DNA of 64,000 nt, taken from positions 1 through 64,000 of the forward strand of contig JAVBME010000002.1 in assembly GCA_031552765.1 (NCBI GenBank). The letters run 5' to 3'. Position 1 is the first letter of the stretch, and every line of letters begins with the position of its first letter. The translations under genes were made by a program, and so were the position numbers. A model generated the notes under the pieces. The model did no database searches and was not told the DNA's origin. It worked only from the letters and a program-made list of their open reading frames with translations. Positions 41,123 through 50,593 of this stretch are shown piece by piece. Source of the DNA: JAVBME01 sp031552765 (lineage in GTDB: Bacteria > Bacillota > Negativicutes > Acidaminococcales > JAISLQ01).

Positions 41123-41210
41123 TAAACCATACGAAAAATTATTATCAAAAAGACTATACAGTCTTTTATGGATAAGTATCAAGCTGCACAAAAAGGAAGG
41201 AGTGTAGTCC

Positions 41211-41639
41211 ATGAATGATTTTCGTGAAGTATCAAAAGAAACTGTCGGTTATCTTTTTAAATGCTATTCGAGTTTTGAAAAATCCCCACTGGATAAAAAA
41301 CTTATCCTTTTAGCCCAAACGCGCGCCTCGCAAATCAACGGCTGCGCATACTGCTGCGGAGTCCATGCCGAAGCGGCCAGAAAAGCCGGTATTGAACAGG
41401 CCAAACTTGACAAACTGCCGGGCTGGGCGTTATCGCACCTATTCGATGACAGGGAAAAACTGGCGCTCGAGTGGTGCGAAGCGCTGACTGTGATTGGCAG
41501 TGACAAACCGGCCATAATAAAAATCCGGGAAAAACTGGAAAAAGTATTTTCCGAACGCGAAGTGGTCGACCTCACCGCGGCCATTGCCGTGATAAACGCC
41601 TTCAACAGGCTGGTCTTGCCCCTCGAGAACAATCACTGA
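41211..41639 (+). CDS. Carboxymuconolactone decarboxylase-family protein (AhpD-like)
   Basis: 142 residues. The redox motif CAYCCGVHAEAAR (CxxCxxxH near residues 45-52) is that of AhpD-type alkylhydroperoxidases; N-terminal helix 'LDKKLILLAQTRASQINGC' is typical. Probably a peroxide or thiol-redox protein. SD AAGGAGTG; single-gene unit with own promoter and terminator. Confidence 0.85.
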   Translation: MNDFREVSKETVGYLFKCYSSFEKSPLDKKLILLAQTRASQINGCAYCCGVHAEAARKAGIEQAKLDKLPGWALSHLFDDREKLALEWCEALTVIGSDKPAIIKIREKLEKVFSEREVVDLTAAIAVINAFNRLVLPLENNH

Positions 41640-41640
41640 C

Positions 41641-41669
41641 AAAAAAGCGGCCAAATGGCCGCTTTTTTA
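41641..41669. terminator. Bidirectional terminator between AhpD-like gene and pheT
   Basis: AAAAAAGCGGCC-AAAT-GGCCGCTTTTTT, symmetric, between convergent genes. Confidence 0.92.
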
Positions 41670-44096
41670 TTATCCGCGTAATTTTATCGCCAGTTTTTCT
41701 TCCAACGTTGCTACTATGCACTTTATTGCTTTGTCCACGTCTTCGTCGGTCAAGGTCCTATCTTCCGCCTGGAAGGAAAGGGCGTAAGCCATGCTTTTCA
41801 TACCGGCCTCTACCTGTTTTCCTGTATAAAGGTCGAACAAGCGCACCGAACGCAAAAGCTTACCAGCGCTGCCGCGTATAGCTTCTTCTATATCCTGGTT
41901 GCTGACAGCAACCGGGGCCAGCATGGATAAATCACGGAATATCTCCGGATAGCGCGGCAATCGTTGATACTTGGCTATTTTACCCGCATCTTCAATCAGC
42001 GGCGATAATTTCAGCACTAGAACATACGCCGGTTTTGCCAAATCGAACGCTGCCGCTACCTGCGGATGCACTTCGCCGATAAGACCGATATTTTCACCAC
42101 GGTAGGCCACGGCGGCTGATTTTCCCGGATGCAGATAAGGCGCCGTACCGGCGGCGATTTGATAACCGCTGATGTTTAGTTTATCAAACAGCTCTTCGGT
42201 CAAGCCTTTTATGTCGTAAAAATCCATGTCCTCTTTGCCCTGGTTCCAGTCATTTACCCAACGTTTACCCGTAACCGCTGCTACCAGGCAGGTCTCTTCC
42301 ACTGGAAACCCGTCGAGGGGTAGTTTTTTCGCTTGATAAGTACGGCCTATTTCAAAAATCGCCACATCTTCATTGCGATGCGCCACGTTATGTTGCATAA
42401 CGCCCAGCACACTTGTCAAAAGAGTGGTGCGCATCACGGAAAATTCGTCAGTGATCGGATTGAGTACCGGTATGGCCTGCTTGAGAGCGTCTCCCTCCGC
42501 CAGGTTTAGTTTGTCTATCTGACCTGGATTAGTGAAGCTATAGCCGATGATCTCATTTAAACCGGCCGCACATAAAAAGTCGCCGGTCTTATCTATGAGG
42601 GTAGCCAGTTTGCTCTGCCGGCCCTGCATGACCGCGCCAAACGGCAAGGCGCCGGGGATATTGTCATAGCCATTGATGCGCGCTATCTCTTCTGAAATAT
42701 CGGCGGCAATAGTCACGTCATTGCGCCAGCCAGGCACACCCACGGCCAGATCCTCAGCTTTTCTCTCCACGCTGAAACCTAGAGAAGTGAGTATGTATCC
42801 CATTTTTTCGGCGCTTATAGCAGTACCCAGACGGCTATTTATAGCGCCCGCCGTAGTTGTAATGACTTTTTTCCCAGCCGGCGCCGGATAGTTATCCATG
42901 CGATTCGGGCAGACCTTAGCCGCGCCCAGCTCTTCCAGAAGTCCGGCCAGGCGGTCCAGAGCGACGATAACATTGTCCCTGTCTATACCATGTTCAAAGC
43001 GGTTGGAAGCCTCGCTCCTGAGGCCAAGCGCCCGGCTGGTTTTCCTCGTGGTTTCCGGGTCAAAACAGGCGGCTTCCAGCAGTACGGTTTTCGTGCCGGG
43101 AGAAATCTCTGTATTGAGGCCGCCCATAACGCCGGCCAGGCCGACAGCTTTTTCTCCGTCCGCGATAACTATCATGTCGGCGGCCAGCGCCCTTTCGCTG
43201 CCGTCGAGAGTTAGCAGTTTTTCCCCGGCCACTGCCGGGCGGGTCATGATGATATTCCCTTGTAAGGTATCTTTGTCATAGGCATGCGTAGGCTGGCCCA
43301 GTTCCAACATGACATAGTTGGTCGCGTCTACCACATTGTTCAGCGGGCGCATATCGGAAAGCCGCAGGCGGTTTTGCAACCAGAGCGGCGACGGGGCTAT
43401 ATTTATGTCCGTCAGGATACGGGCGGTAAAACGCGGCGACAGCTTGCTGTCGGCTATTTTTATTTCTACCGGACTTATTTGAGGCCCTTCTTCTTTCAGG
43501 CTTACCTGCGGCAGTTTTAGTTTTTGGCCGGTTACCGCCGCCACTTCACGCGCAATGCCGATAACGCTCAAACAGTCGCCCCGGTTGGCTGTCAGCTCGA
43601 TTTCAAATACTACGTCATTCAGGCCAAGTACTTCGCGGACGTCGACGCCCAGCGGCGTTCCTGCCGGTAATATGAATATGCCGTCCCGCTCTTCGGGCTG
43701 CAATAGTTTATCAGCTATGCCAAGTTCGCTGGCCGAACAAAGCATACCGGCCGAGTCCACGCCGCGCAATTTGGCTTTTTTCATTTTGCGCCCGTCCGGC
43801 AGCACCGAGCCTACCTGCGCCACAGGCACCACCGCGCCTTTTACGACGTTGTCCGCCCCTGTTACTATTTGCAGTATTTCTTCTTTTTTTACATCCATCT
43901 GGCATATCCAGAGCTTGTCCGCTTCCGGATGGCGGCATATATCTACCACCTGGCCGGTCACAACGTCTATTATGCCTTCACCGGGGTATTCTAGGTACTC
44001 CACCGGCACGCCGGCGCGGGTGAGTTTTTCCGCCAGCGCCTCGGGAGCGTCTGTTATATCGACATATTCTTTTAACCAATTCAAAGAAATCTTCAT
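41670..44096 (-). CDS. pheT: Phenylalanyl-tRNA synthetase beta chain
   Basis: 808 residues, full length. N-terminal tRNA-binding OB domain (about 40-150, 'VVTGQVVDICRHPEADKLWICQMDV'), B3/B4 editing domain, B5 domain, core, and C-terminal FDX-ACB anticodon domain ('PRYPEIFRDLSMLAP'). It pairs with PheS as alpha2beta2. SD AGGAGGTGG; 11 nt after pheS. Confidence 0.97.
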   Translation of the reverse strand: MKISLNWLKEYVDITDAPEALAEKLTRAGVPVEYLEYPGEGIIDVVTGQVVDICRHPEADKLWICQMDVKKEEILQIVTGADNVVKGAVVPVAQVGSVLPDGRKMKKAKLRGVDSAGMLCSASELGIADKLLQPEERDGIFILPAGTPLGVDVREVLGLNDVVFEIELTANRGDCLSVIGIAREVAAVTGQKLKLPQVSLKEEGPQISPVEIKIADSKLSPRFTARILTDINIAPSPLWLQNRLRLSDMRPLNNVVDATNYVMLELGQPTHAYDKDTLQGNIIMTRPAVAGEKLLTLDGSERALAADMIVIADGEKAVGLAGVMGGLNTEISPGTKTVLLEAACFDPETTRKTSRALGLRSEASNRFEHGIDRDNVIVALDRLAGLLEELGAAKVCPNRMDNYPAPAGKKVITTTAGAINSRLGTAISAEKMGYILTSLGFSVERKAEDLAVGVPGWRNDVTIAADISEEIARINGYDNIPGALPFGAVMQGRQSKLATLIDKTGDFLCAAGLNEIIGYSFTNPGQIDKLNLAEGDALKQAIPVLNPITDEFSVMRTTLLTSVLGVMQHNVAHRNEDVAIFEIGRTYQAKKLPLDGFPVEETCLVAAVTGKRWVNDWNQGKEDMDFYDIKGLTEELFDKLNISGYQIAAGTAPYLHPGKSAAVAYRGENIGLIGEVHPQVAAAFDLAKPAYVLVLKLSPLIEDAGKIAKYQRLPRYPEIFRDLSMLAPVAVSNQDIEEAIRGSAGKLLRSVRLFDLYTGKQVEAGMKSMAYALSFQAEDRTLTDEDVDKAIKCIVATLEEKLAIKLRG

Positions 44097-44107
44097 GCTC
44101 CCACCTC

Positions 44108-45133
44108 CTAATTAAACTGGCGGACAAACCGCAGGTTATTTTCAAAAAACAGTCGCAGGTCGTCTATGCCGTAGCTAAGCATGGCAATACGCTCTACACC
44201 CATGCCAAAAGCAAAGCCGCGCATTTTCTCCGGGTCATAGCCGCTCATAGACAACACATTAGGATGCACCATGCCTGAGCCAAGTATCTCCAGCCAGCCG
44301 GAGTTTTTGCACACACGGCAGCCTTTTTGCCCGCACATGACACAGGAAATATCCACCTCGGCGCTTGGTTCGGTAAACGGGAAAAAGCTCGGGCGCAGGC
44401 GCACTCGTACTGACGAGCCGAACATTTCTTTGGTAAACAGCTCCAGCGTGCCTTTAAGGTCCGAGAGACTGATCCCTTCATCCACTACCAGCCCTTCCAC
44501 CTGATGAAACATCGGCGAGTGGGTAGCGTCGTAATCGCGGCGGTATACCTTTCCGGGAGCGATCATGCGGATAGGCGTGCCAGGCGGGTTCGATTGCATC
44601 ACCCGCGCTTGCACCGGTGAAGTGTGGGTACGCAAAAGGTAGTCTTCCGTTATATAAAAAGTGTCCTGCATATCGCGCGCCGGGTGGTTTTTCGGTAGGT
44701 TTAGCAGTTCAAAATTATAGTAGTCGTTTTCTATTTCCGGGCCGTCGCATATTTCAAAACCCATACGCATGAAAATATCCTTCATCCGGCGCATAGTCAG
44801 GGTGACCGGATGCAGGTGGCCTTGCGTGCGCCGGCGTCCGGGCAAAGTTATATCTATTTTTTCCGACGCCAGGCGGTTCTCCATCTCTTTGCCCGCCAGT
44901 TCACGCTCTCGGGCGGCAAATATCTCTTCTAGCGTCTGCCGCACTTCATTCACCACTTGCCCCATACGCGGGCGCTCTTCCGGAGCCAGCGCGCCCATAC
45001 CGCGCAAAGCCGCTGTGATAGGGCCTTTTTTCCCTAAATATTTTACTTTCATTTCATTGAGCTCCGCCATACTGCCGCAAGAAGAAAAAGCGGCGGAAGC
45101 CTCTTCTTTTAATATTGCCAGCTGTTTTTCCAT
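44108..45133 (-). CDS. pheS: Phenylalanyl-tRNA synthetase alpha chain
   Basis: 341 residues. N-terminal coiled coil (1-85), class II catalytic core with 'FEICDGPEIENDYYNFELLNLP', 'HPARDMQDTFY', 'LLRTHTSPVQAR', 'FHQVEGLVVDE' and 'GFAFGMGVERIAMLSYGI'. Charges tRNA-Phe. Expression controlled by the T-box leader upstream. Confidence 0.97.
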   Translation of the reverse strand: MEKQLAILKEEASAAFSSCGSMAELNEMKVKYLGKKGPITAALRGMGALAPEERPRMGQVVNEVRQTLEEIFAARERELAGKEMENRLASEKIDITLPGRRRTQGHLHPVTLTMRRMKDIFMRMGFEICDGPEIENDYYNFELLNLPKNHPARDMQDTFYITEDYLLRTHTSPVQARVMQSNPPGTPIRMIAPGKVYRRDYDATHSPMFHQVEGLVVDEGISLSDLKGTLELFTKEMFGSSVRVRLRPSFFPFTEPSAEVDISCVMCGQKGCRVCKNSGWLEILGSGMVHPNVLSMSGYDPEKMRGFAFGMGVERIAMLSYGIDDLRLFFENNLRFVRQFN

Positions 45134-45172
45134 TGCTTATGACTCCTTTAAGTTTTTACATACATATTTGAA

Positions 45173-45535
45173 AAATAAAAAACCTTCCGCCCGGAAAGGG
45201 GCGAAAGGAAAAATTCCGCGGTACCACCCTAGTTTGTACTCAAATCCTTAACGCGGAAACACGTTCCCGCCTACTTACGCGTTCAGCGGAAAAACTCAAA
45301 AGTGAACTTCCCCGGCGCAAAACCGAAGCCTTTTACAGTCGATGAAGGCTCTTCCTGTGCGGACTACGCAGGGTACTCTCTTTTTCATCGTTGATGGACG
45401 ATTTCAATTACAGGTGATCTTTCTGTACAAAACATAGATAGCTACAGACCCGGTGGCTTCAAACAGCCGCCAGAGAATATCGGGGGTCAACAACATAAAT
45501 GGACCACACCTTTCACAAGGTACTATGCCGTACTG
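45173..45535 (-). ncRNA. T-box leader of pheST
   Basis: On the minus strand the conserved AGGGTGGTACCGCGG (45216-45230) is followed by an intrinsic terminator CCTTTCGCCC-CTTTCC-GGGCGGAAGG plus T run (45173-45208). Upstream lies an 'AACGATGAAAAAGAGAGTA' Stem I start. UUC triplets are present for a Phe specifier, but I did not fold the leader. Uncharged tRNA-Phe would relieve termination. The leader fills the gap between the methyltransferase and pheS. Confidence 0.92.
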
Positions 45536-45543
45536 CCAGAATG

Positions 45544-45573
45544 ATTATAGCATATTTATTTTGTTTCTGGCAA
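45544..45573 (-). promoter_or_regulatory. Promoter of pheS T-box leader
   Basis: TTGCCA (45568-45573), 18 nt, TATAAT (45544-45549) on the minus strand, inside the end of the methyltransferase gene. Confidence 0.7.
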
Positions 45574-46354
45574 CAGCAACCTGGTACATAATTATCGCCG
45601 CTGCCATAGCCACATTGAGAGATTCCGCCCGGCCCGGCATGGGTATGGAAATATTTCCCGCCGCTTTGCTAAATTCTGCGCTCACGCCATGCGCTTCGCT
45701 GCCCATAACGACCGCCGTCCGGCCGGAAAAGTCCGCCTGCGCCAGCGCCTGGCCATCAAGGCTGCCCGCATAAAGCCTGAATTTATTTTTTTGCAGCCAG
45801 CCAATTATTTCTTCCGGGCTGCAATCTGTTACTATAGGCAGATGAAACAGCGACCCCATCGTCGAGCGCAAAACTTTAGGCGAGTAAACATCAGCGCAGT
45901 TTTTCGTCAAAAAAATGGCGCTGATGGCAAAAGCATCCGCCGAACGTATGATAGTGCCAAGATTGCCCGGGTCGGCTATCTGGTCGAGAATGACGACTGA
46001 CGCCGTCGCCGGCAGGCTGATACTGCCCATGGTATAAGACGGTTTTGCCGCCACCGCCACTGCCGGCTGCGGTGTTTTGGCGTCGGCTATTTTTTTAATC
46101 ACTGCGGCGTTCGTCAAAATAAAGTCGACGCCTTTAGCTTCGGACTGCTGCGCAAAAAAAGAAAAGTCTTCGGCGGCCAGCTCTTTCCGGCAGATAAATA
46201 GCCTGTCGAGCGGCCAGTCAGCCCAGAATGCTTCTTTTATTATTTTTACCCCTTCCAGCAAAAAGCAACCGCTCTGTTCCCGATATTTTTTTTCTTTGAG
46301 CTCAGACGCTTCTTTTACCAGCGGGTTGGCCAGACTGGTTATATGTCCGTTCAC
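45545..46354 (-). CDS. TrmH/SpoU-family rRNA 2'-O-methyltransferase
   Basis: 269 residues. N-terminal substrate-binding domain 'SLANPLVKEASELKEKKYREQSGCFLLEGVKIIKEA', then SPOUT knot with 'VILDQIADPGNLGTIIRSADAF', 'VVMGSEAHGVS' and 'SIPMPGRAESLNVAMAAAIIMYQ'. Methylates 23S rRNA or tRNA ribose using SAM. Commonly encoded before pheST. GTG start overlaps the stop of ktrA. Confidence 0.9.
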   Translation of the reverse strand: MNGHITSLANPLVKEASELKEKKYREQSGCFLLEGVKIIKEAFWADWPLDRLFICRKELAAEDFSFFAQQSEAKGVDFILTNAAVIKKIADAKTPQPAVAVAAKPSYTMGSISLPATASVVILDQIADPGNLGTIIRSADAFAISAIFLTKNCADVYSPKVLRSTMGSLFHLPIVTDCSPEEIIGWLQKNKFRLYAGSLDGQALAQADFSGRTAVVMGSEAHGVSAEFSKAAGNISIPMPGRAESLNVAMAAAIIMYQVAVARNKINML

Positions 46355-47010
46355 GTTTCTTTCTCCAGCATTCTTATTCCTTCGCTTTTCCCAACCACGA
46401 CAAGTATGTCGTCTTCGATAAATATCCTGTCCGGCGATGGCGGTACAAATATATCTTTACCATTTCTTATGGCTACGACATTGAGTCCGTAATGCTCCCG
46501 TATGCCGCTTTCCACAAGTTTTTTATTAATAAATTTTTCCGGTACAGACAGTTCCACTATGCCAAAATTGGGTGAAAGTTCAATAAAGTCCAGTATGTTG
46601 CTGGCCACCAGGTTATGCGCCACCCTCTGCCCCATATCGCGCTCCGGGTAAACTACCTTGTCGGCGCCTATCTTCTCAAGCATCCTGCCATGGCGTAGGT
46701 CTACCGCCTTAACGACGATATGATTGACGTCAAGTTCTTTTAAAATAAGCGTGGTCATTAGATTGTCCTGCATATCGTTGCTGCCTATCGCTACTATGAC
46801 CACATCGAAATTGCGTATGCCTATAGCCTTTAAGCTTTCTTCATCCGTCGTGTCCGCCGCCACTACGTGCGTCAGGTCATGGCTGTGCAACTGCACGACT
46901 TCTTCATCTATATCTACGCCTAAAACATCCTGACCCAAAGCATAAAGGGTACTGGCCACGCTAAAACCAAAACGCCCCAGCCCCAGCACGGCATACTGTT
47001 TTTCCGCCAT
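46351..47010 (-). CDS. ktrA: Potassium uptake regulator KtrA (TrkA family)
   Basis: 219 residues from ATG 47010 (AGGAG 9 nt upstream; ATG 47016 is too close). RCK_N Rossmann domain 'YAVLGLGRFGFSVASTLYALGQDVLGVDID' and RCK_C domain. Cytosolic gating ring that binds nucleotides and c-di-AMP and opens KtrB. Follows ktrB by 12 nt. Confidence 0.93.
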   Translation of the reverse strand: MAEKQYAVLGLGRFGFSVASTLYALGQDVLGVDIDEEVVQLHSHDLTHVVAADTTDEESLKAIGIRNFDVVIVAIGSNDMQDNLMTTLILKELDVNHIVVKAVDLRHGRMLEKIGADKVVYPERDMGQRVAHNLVASNILDFIELSPNFGIVELSVPEKFINKKLVESGIREHYGLNVVAIRNGKDIFVPPSPDRIFIEDDILVVVGKSEGIRMLEKET

Positions 47011-47022
47011 TTGCATACACTC

Positions 47023-48375
47023 CTAACCGATATTTATGTTTTCTTCCGGATATTTTACCAGGCCGCGCCCTCCTTTGAGCGCCAGCGCCAAAGCCAGCGT
47101 GAGCGGCCCCACGCGCCCGGCGAACATGATAAACGACAGGACTATTTTGCCGGCGTCGCTCAGTTGCCCGGTAATGCCGCAAGACAAGCCGACGGTGGCA
47201 AACGCCGAAGTGGTTTCAAAAAGAAGGTGGATGAACGATTGCTCCTCAGTAACACATAAAAACAGACAGCCGAGAACGACTATCCCACCGGAAATGACGA
47301 TGACCGCAAAAGCCTTGCCCGCAGTCTTTTCACTGATATGGCGCTCAAAAATCACCACATCAGTCTTGCCGCGTATGATTGCCCAGGTATACATGACCGC
47401 CACGGCAAAAGTGGTAGTTTTGATGCCGCCGCCGGTAGAAGTGGGAGAAGCTCCGATAAACATGAGTATAGTCAGTAGAAACATCATAGCATTGCTCAAA
47501 TTGTTCATATCTATGGAATTAAAACCAGCTGTCCTGGCCGTTACCGACTGGAAATAGCTGGCCAGTATTTTACCCTGCCAAGATAAGGGAGCAAGGGTAG
47601 CGGCGTTATTTTTCTCAAAAAAGAACACCCCTAGAGTCCCCGCCGCTATAAGGGCAAAGGTAGTAATGATAACTATTTTACTATGCAGAGTAAGCTTCTG
47701 GAAGTTCCTTACCCGCCAGACGTCCATCATTACCGTAAAACCCAACCCGCCCAAAATGATAAGACTGGTGATGACTATATTTACCGTCCAGTCGTCTACA
47801 TAGCCGGTAATGCTTTTATAGTGGCCAAATACATCAAAACCGGCATTGCAAAAAGCGGAAACTGCATGCCAATAGCCGTAATATATACCTTTAGCGCCAT
47901 AATCCTGAAAAAAGCGCACAGCAAGGATGCTGCCCGCTATAAATTCAATTAACAACGTTATCTTGACCAGCCCTAAAGTGATCCTCACAACTCCGGCAAT
48001 ATCTCCCTGATTTAGCGCATCGCGCATCACCATACGTTCGTGCAGGCTGATCTTTCTACCCAAAGCCACTGTAGCCAATGTTGCCAGCGTCATCAGGCCG
48101 ATACCGCCGCACTGGATGAGCAGTATTATCACTAGTTGCCCAAACAGCGAAAAATAGGTGCCTGTATCTACTACGATCAAACCTGTCACACACACGGCCG
48201 AAGTAGATGTAAACAATGCATCAACGAAAGACAAGCTGTCGCCGCTATTGCTTGCGACAGGCAGCATCAGCAAAAAAGTACCCATGAAAATAATAGCGGC
48301 AAAACCCATCGCCACTATTTGATAAGTAGAAAAAAGTTGCTTTAGTTTTAAATTTTCCGTCACTGCCCACTGCAC
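47023..48375 (-). CDS. ktrB: Potassium transporter KtrB (TrkH family)
   Basis: 450 residues, four pseudo-repeats each with a selectivity loop: 'STSAVCVTGLIVVDTG', 'AFCNAGFDVFG', 'IGASPTSTGGGIKTTTF', 'SAFATVGLSCGITG'. Ten or so TM helices. Forms a membrane K+/Na+ channel-like carrier with KtrA. GTG start (an in-frame GTG 48363 also possible). Confidence 0.93.
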   Translation of the reverse strand: MQWAVTENLKLKQLFSTYQIVAMGFAAIIFMGTFLLMLPVASNSGDSLSFVDALFTSTSAVCVTGLIVVDTGTYFSLFGQLVIILLIQCGGIGLMTLATLATVALGRKISLHERMVMRDALNQGDIAGVVRITLGLVKITLLIEFIAGSILAVRFFQDYGAKGIYYGYWHAVSAFCNAGFDVFGHYKSITGYVDDWTVNIVITSLIILGGLGFTVMMDVWRVRNFQKLTLHSKIVIITTFALIAAGTLGVFFFEKNNAATLAPLSWQGKILASYFQSVTARTAGFNSIDMNNLSNAMMFLLTILMFIGASPTSTGGGIKTTTFAVAVMYTWAIIRGKTDVVIFERHISEKTAGKAFAVIVISGGIVVLGCLFLCVTEEQSFIHLLFETTSAFATVGLSCGITGQLSDAGKIVLSFIMFAGRVGPLTLALALALKGGRGLVKYPEENINIG

Positions 48376-48386
48376 CGCCTAATATG

Positions 48387-48420
48387 AAAATAAAGCTGTT
48401 CACAGAACAGCTTTATTATA
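48387..48420 (-). terminator. Terminator after the aldolase-like gene
   Basis: AAAGCTGTTC-TGT-GAACAGCTTT followed by ATTTTC on the minus strand. Confidence 0.75.
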
Positions 48421-48481
48421 GCACTTTGCTTTTATTTTTACACATTTTTTTATCAATGTTCCGTGCAATAAAAAACTCCGC

Positions 48482-49273
48482 TTAGGCCTTGGAAATACAG
48501 TCAAATGCCAGCATATACTTGGTCACAGATTCTTTTACCGCTTTTTTTACGTCATTCATCAAGGTTATATAGTTGGCGTTTTCGTTTTGCGGCAGCTGTA
48601 CTTTGAGCGTACGGCTGGCAACGTTGGACATGTCTGTGGCAACATTCACCTTGTTTACCCCAGCCTCTATATATGGACGGTAATATTGCGGATTGTGGCG
48701 GTCGCGTTTTCCGCCGTGCATTACCATCGGGATGTCAAGCGCTTGGTTGACTTTATGCAAGAATTCTATGCCCATGCCCGGCAGGTCTATATCCATACTT
48801 ATCGTGTCTACTTTGGTGCGTTCGACGAATTCGACCACCTTTTCCAGCGAATACTCCGTTCCGTGGCCTATTTGGCCTTCTACGGTAATACCTATGGAAT
48901 GAGCCATACGCACTATATTTTTCGTTTGAGCCAAATTCTCTTCGTACGGCAGCTTGGAGCCGTCGTACATAACCGAAGTAAAGCCCCAACGGACGGCTTT
49001 CATTATACCTTCATAGGTCTGGCTGTGGTCAAGATGGACCGTTACCGGCACACTCGCCTTTTCTGCCGCCTTCACCATGGCAAAAGCCAAAAGGTCGGCA
49101 TCGACAAATTTAAACAGACGTTCCGGCAACCCCATAATAACCGGCGCTTTTAATTCTTCCGCTACTTCGATAATTGCGCTGATGGTCTCAAAATTAAAAA
49201 CATTAAAACCACCTACAATATATTTTTTTTTGTGGGCTTCTTTAAGCAATTTGCTCATTGGCGCCAAGGACAT
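48482..49273 (-). CDS. Divergent class II fructose-bisphosphate aldolase-family protein
   Basis: 263 residues, short for the family. Class II barrel with 'GGFNVFNFETISAIIEVAEELKAPVI', catalytic/zinc HLDH, 'VMYDGSKLPYEEN', 'VEGQIG', 'MHGG' and 'NVATD'. The usual zinc-ligand block around 'GTxHGxY' is replaced by 'SMDIDLPGMG' and the HGG is followed by KRDRHN rather than SGI. It may therefore act on another substrate or with altered metal binding. Own terminator; SD GGAGGAG. Confidence 0.7.
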   Translation of the reverse strand: MSLAPMSKLLKEAHKKKYIVGGFNVFNFETISAIIEVAEELKAPVIMGLPERLFKFVDADLLAFAMVKAAEKASVPVTVHLDHSQTYEGIMKAVRWGFTSVMYDGSKLPYEENLAQTKNIVRMAHSIGITVEGQIGHGTEYSLEKVVEFVERTKVDTISMDIDLPGMGIEFLHKVNQALDIPMVMHGGKRDRHNPQYYRPYIEAGVNKVNVATDMSNVASRTLKVQLPQNENANYITLMNDVKKAVKESVTKYMLAFDCISKA

Positions 49274-49384
49274 CGGAATCTCCTCCTCTATTGTTACAAT
49301 AAGTTATTATATTTTGTTATATTCGGCTTAATCGTGTAAAATCCCTGCTGAACGGCAGAGTTTTTAATTAAAATATTATATAAA

Positions 49385-49413
49385 GAAAAAACTCTGCCGT
49401 AACAGAGTTTTTA
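49385..49413 (-). terminator. Terminator of infC-rpmI-rplT
   Basis: AACTCTG-TTACGG-CAGAGTT with A/T runs, after rplT. A second copy of the ACGGCAGAGTTTTT arm lies at 49344-49360 and can pair with it as an alternative. Confidence 0.8.
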
Positions 49414-49423
49414 ATTGCTGATG

Positions 49424-49777
49424 CTATTTTGCCGATTTTGCCAGTTCAGCTAATTTGCTGAAAGCGGAAAAATCGTGTACGGCTAGGTCGGCCAGGATTT
49501 TCCTATTCACTTCGACGCCGGCTTTGGCAAGGCCGTTGATAAGCTTGCTGTAACTGATGCCGTTCATGCGGGCGGCCGCGTTGATACGGGCTATCCACAG
49601 TCTCCTGAATTCGCCTTTTTTGGCACGGCGGTCACGCCTTGCGTAATACAGCGCTTTCATAACAGTTTCATTAGCTTTTCTAAAAAGTTTGCTCTTGGAG
49701 CCGCGGTAACCCTTGGCCAGTTTCAATATTTTTTTATGGCGCTTATGCGCGGTCACGCCTGCAGTTGCTCTTGGCAT
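49424..49777 (-). CDS. rplT: Ribosomal protein L20
   Basis: 117 residues, full length; 'RATAGVTAHKRHKKILKLAKGYRGSKSKLFRKANE' and 'RRDRRAKKGEFRRLWIARINAA'. Assembles early on 23S rRNA and in Firmicutes represses its own operon through the leader. Confidence 0.98.
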   Translation of the reverse strand: MPRATAGVTAHKRHKKILKLAKGYRGSKSKLFRKANETVMKALYYARRDRRAKKGEFRRLWIARINAAARMNGISYSKLINGLAKAGVEVNRKILADLAVHDFSAFSKLAELAKSAK

Positions 49778-49834
49778 GGTAATACCTCCTAAAAATTAAT
49801 AGACTGGCGGTAAAAATAGCTTTTTACCGTAATA

Positions 49835-50032
49835 TTACGCGTAAGGCAACATTTTTACTACGCGGTCATGATCGGACTTGCTGACCAGCGCGGCTTTTCT
49901 CAAGTTACGTTTACGAGAAGGAGATTTTTTCTCCAGTATGTGTTGTTTGAATGATTTGGAGCGTTTGAATTCACCCGTACCGGTGACCTTAAAGCGTTTG
50001 GCTGCGCTCCTTCTGGTTTTCAATTTAGGCAT
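49835..50032 (-). CDS. rpmI: Ribosomal protein L35
   Basis: 65 residues, 'MPKLKTRRSAAKRFKVTGTG' and 'SPSRKRNLRKAALV'. Between infC and rplT in the conserved operon. Confidence 0.98.
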   Translation of the reverse strand: MPKLKTRRSAAKRFKVTGTGEFKRSKSFKQHILEKKSPSRKRNLRKAALVSKSDHDRVVKMLPYA

Positions 50033-50074
50033 GATTGGCCTCCTTGCTATTATTTATAGTTGTGTAAACATTAT

Positions 50075-50593
50075 TTATTTAGCAGCCTTGGGCGCAACGA
50101 TCATTATCATGTTTTTGCCCTCAAGCTTGGCCTCGCGTTCAATAACGGCAATCTCTTTGAGTTCCTCCGCCATACGGTCTAAGAGTTTCTTGCCCATTCC
50201 GGCATGCGAAAGCTCGCGCCCACGAAACATTATCGTCATTTTTACCTTGTCGCCGTCTTCCAAAAAACGCACGGCATTTTTAAATTTGACGTTAAAGTCG
50301 TGTTCTTCTATCTTTGGCCTGAGTTTTACCTCTTTGAGGTTGACGATTTTTTGTTTTTTACGTACGTCTTTATCGCGTTTTTGCTGTTCATACCTATACT
50401 TGCCGTAATCCATAATCCGGCAGACCGGCGGCTTAGCCTGCGGGGCTATCTCCACTAAGTCCATTTGACGGTTTACCGCTTCGTTAAGGGCGTCACGCAA
50501 GGACATTATGCCCAGCTGTTCTCCCTCTTCTGTGTTTACTCGTACTTCTTTAGCCCGGATCTCTTCATTGATTCGCAAGCTTTCTTTGCTAAT
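50075..50593 (-). CDS. infC: Translation initiation factor IF-3 with ATT start
   Basis: 172 residues. The start is ATT at 50591-50593 (9 nt after GGAGG), giving ISKESLRINEEIR; no ATG or GTG fits, and the TTG 50578 lacks an SD. Rare ATT starts are a known feature of infC and allow IF-3 to repress itself. N-domain 'INEEIRAKEVRVNTEEGEQLG', C-domain 'LRPKIEEHDFNVKFKNAVRFLEDGDKVKMTI'. Confidence 0.93.
   Translation of the reverse strand: MSKESLRINEEIRAKEVRVNTEEGEQLGIMSLRDALNEAVNRQMDLVEIAPQAKPPVCRIMDYGKYRYEQQKRDKDVRKKQKIVNLKEVKLRPKIEEHDFNVKFKNAVRFLEDGDKVKMTIMFRGRELSHAGMGKKLLDRMAEELKEIAVIEREAKLEGKNMIMIVAPKAAK

Noticed and set aside
49344..49402. Mobile-element terminal inverted repeat (ACGGCAGAGTTTTT arms)
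   Set aside because: The arms lie 30 nt apart with nothing between; best explained as alternative terminator hairpins after rplT.
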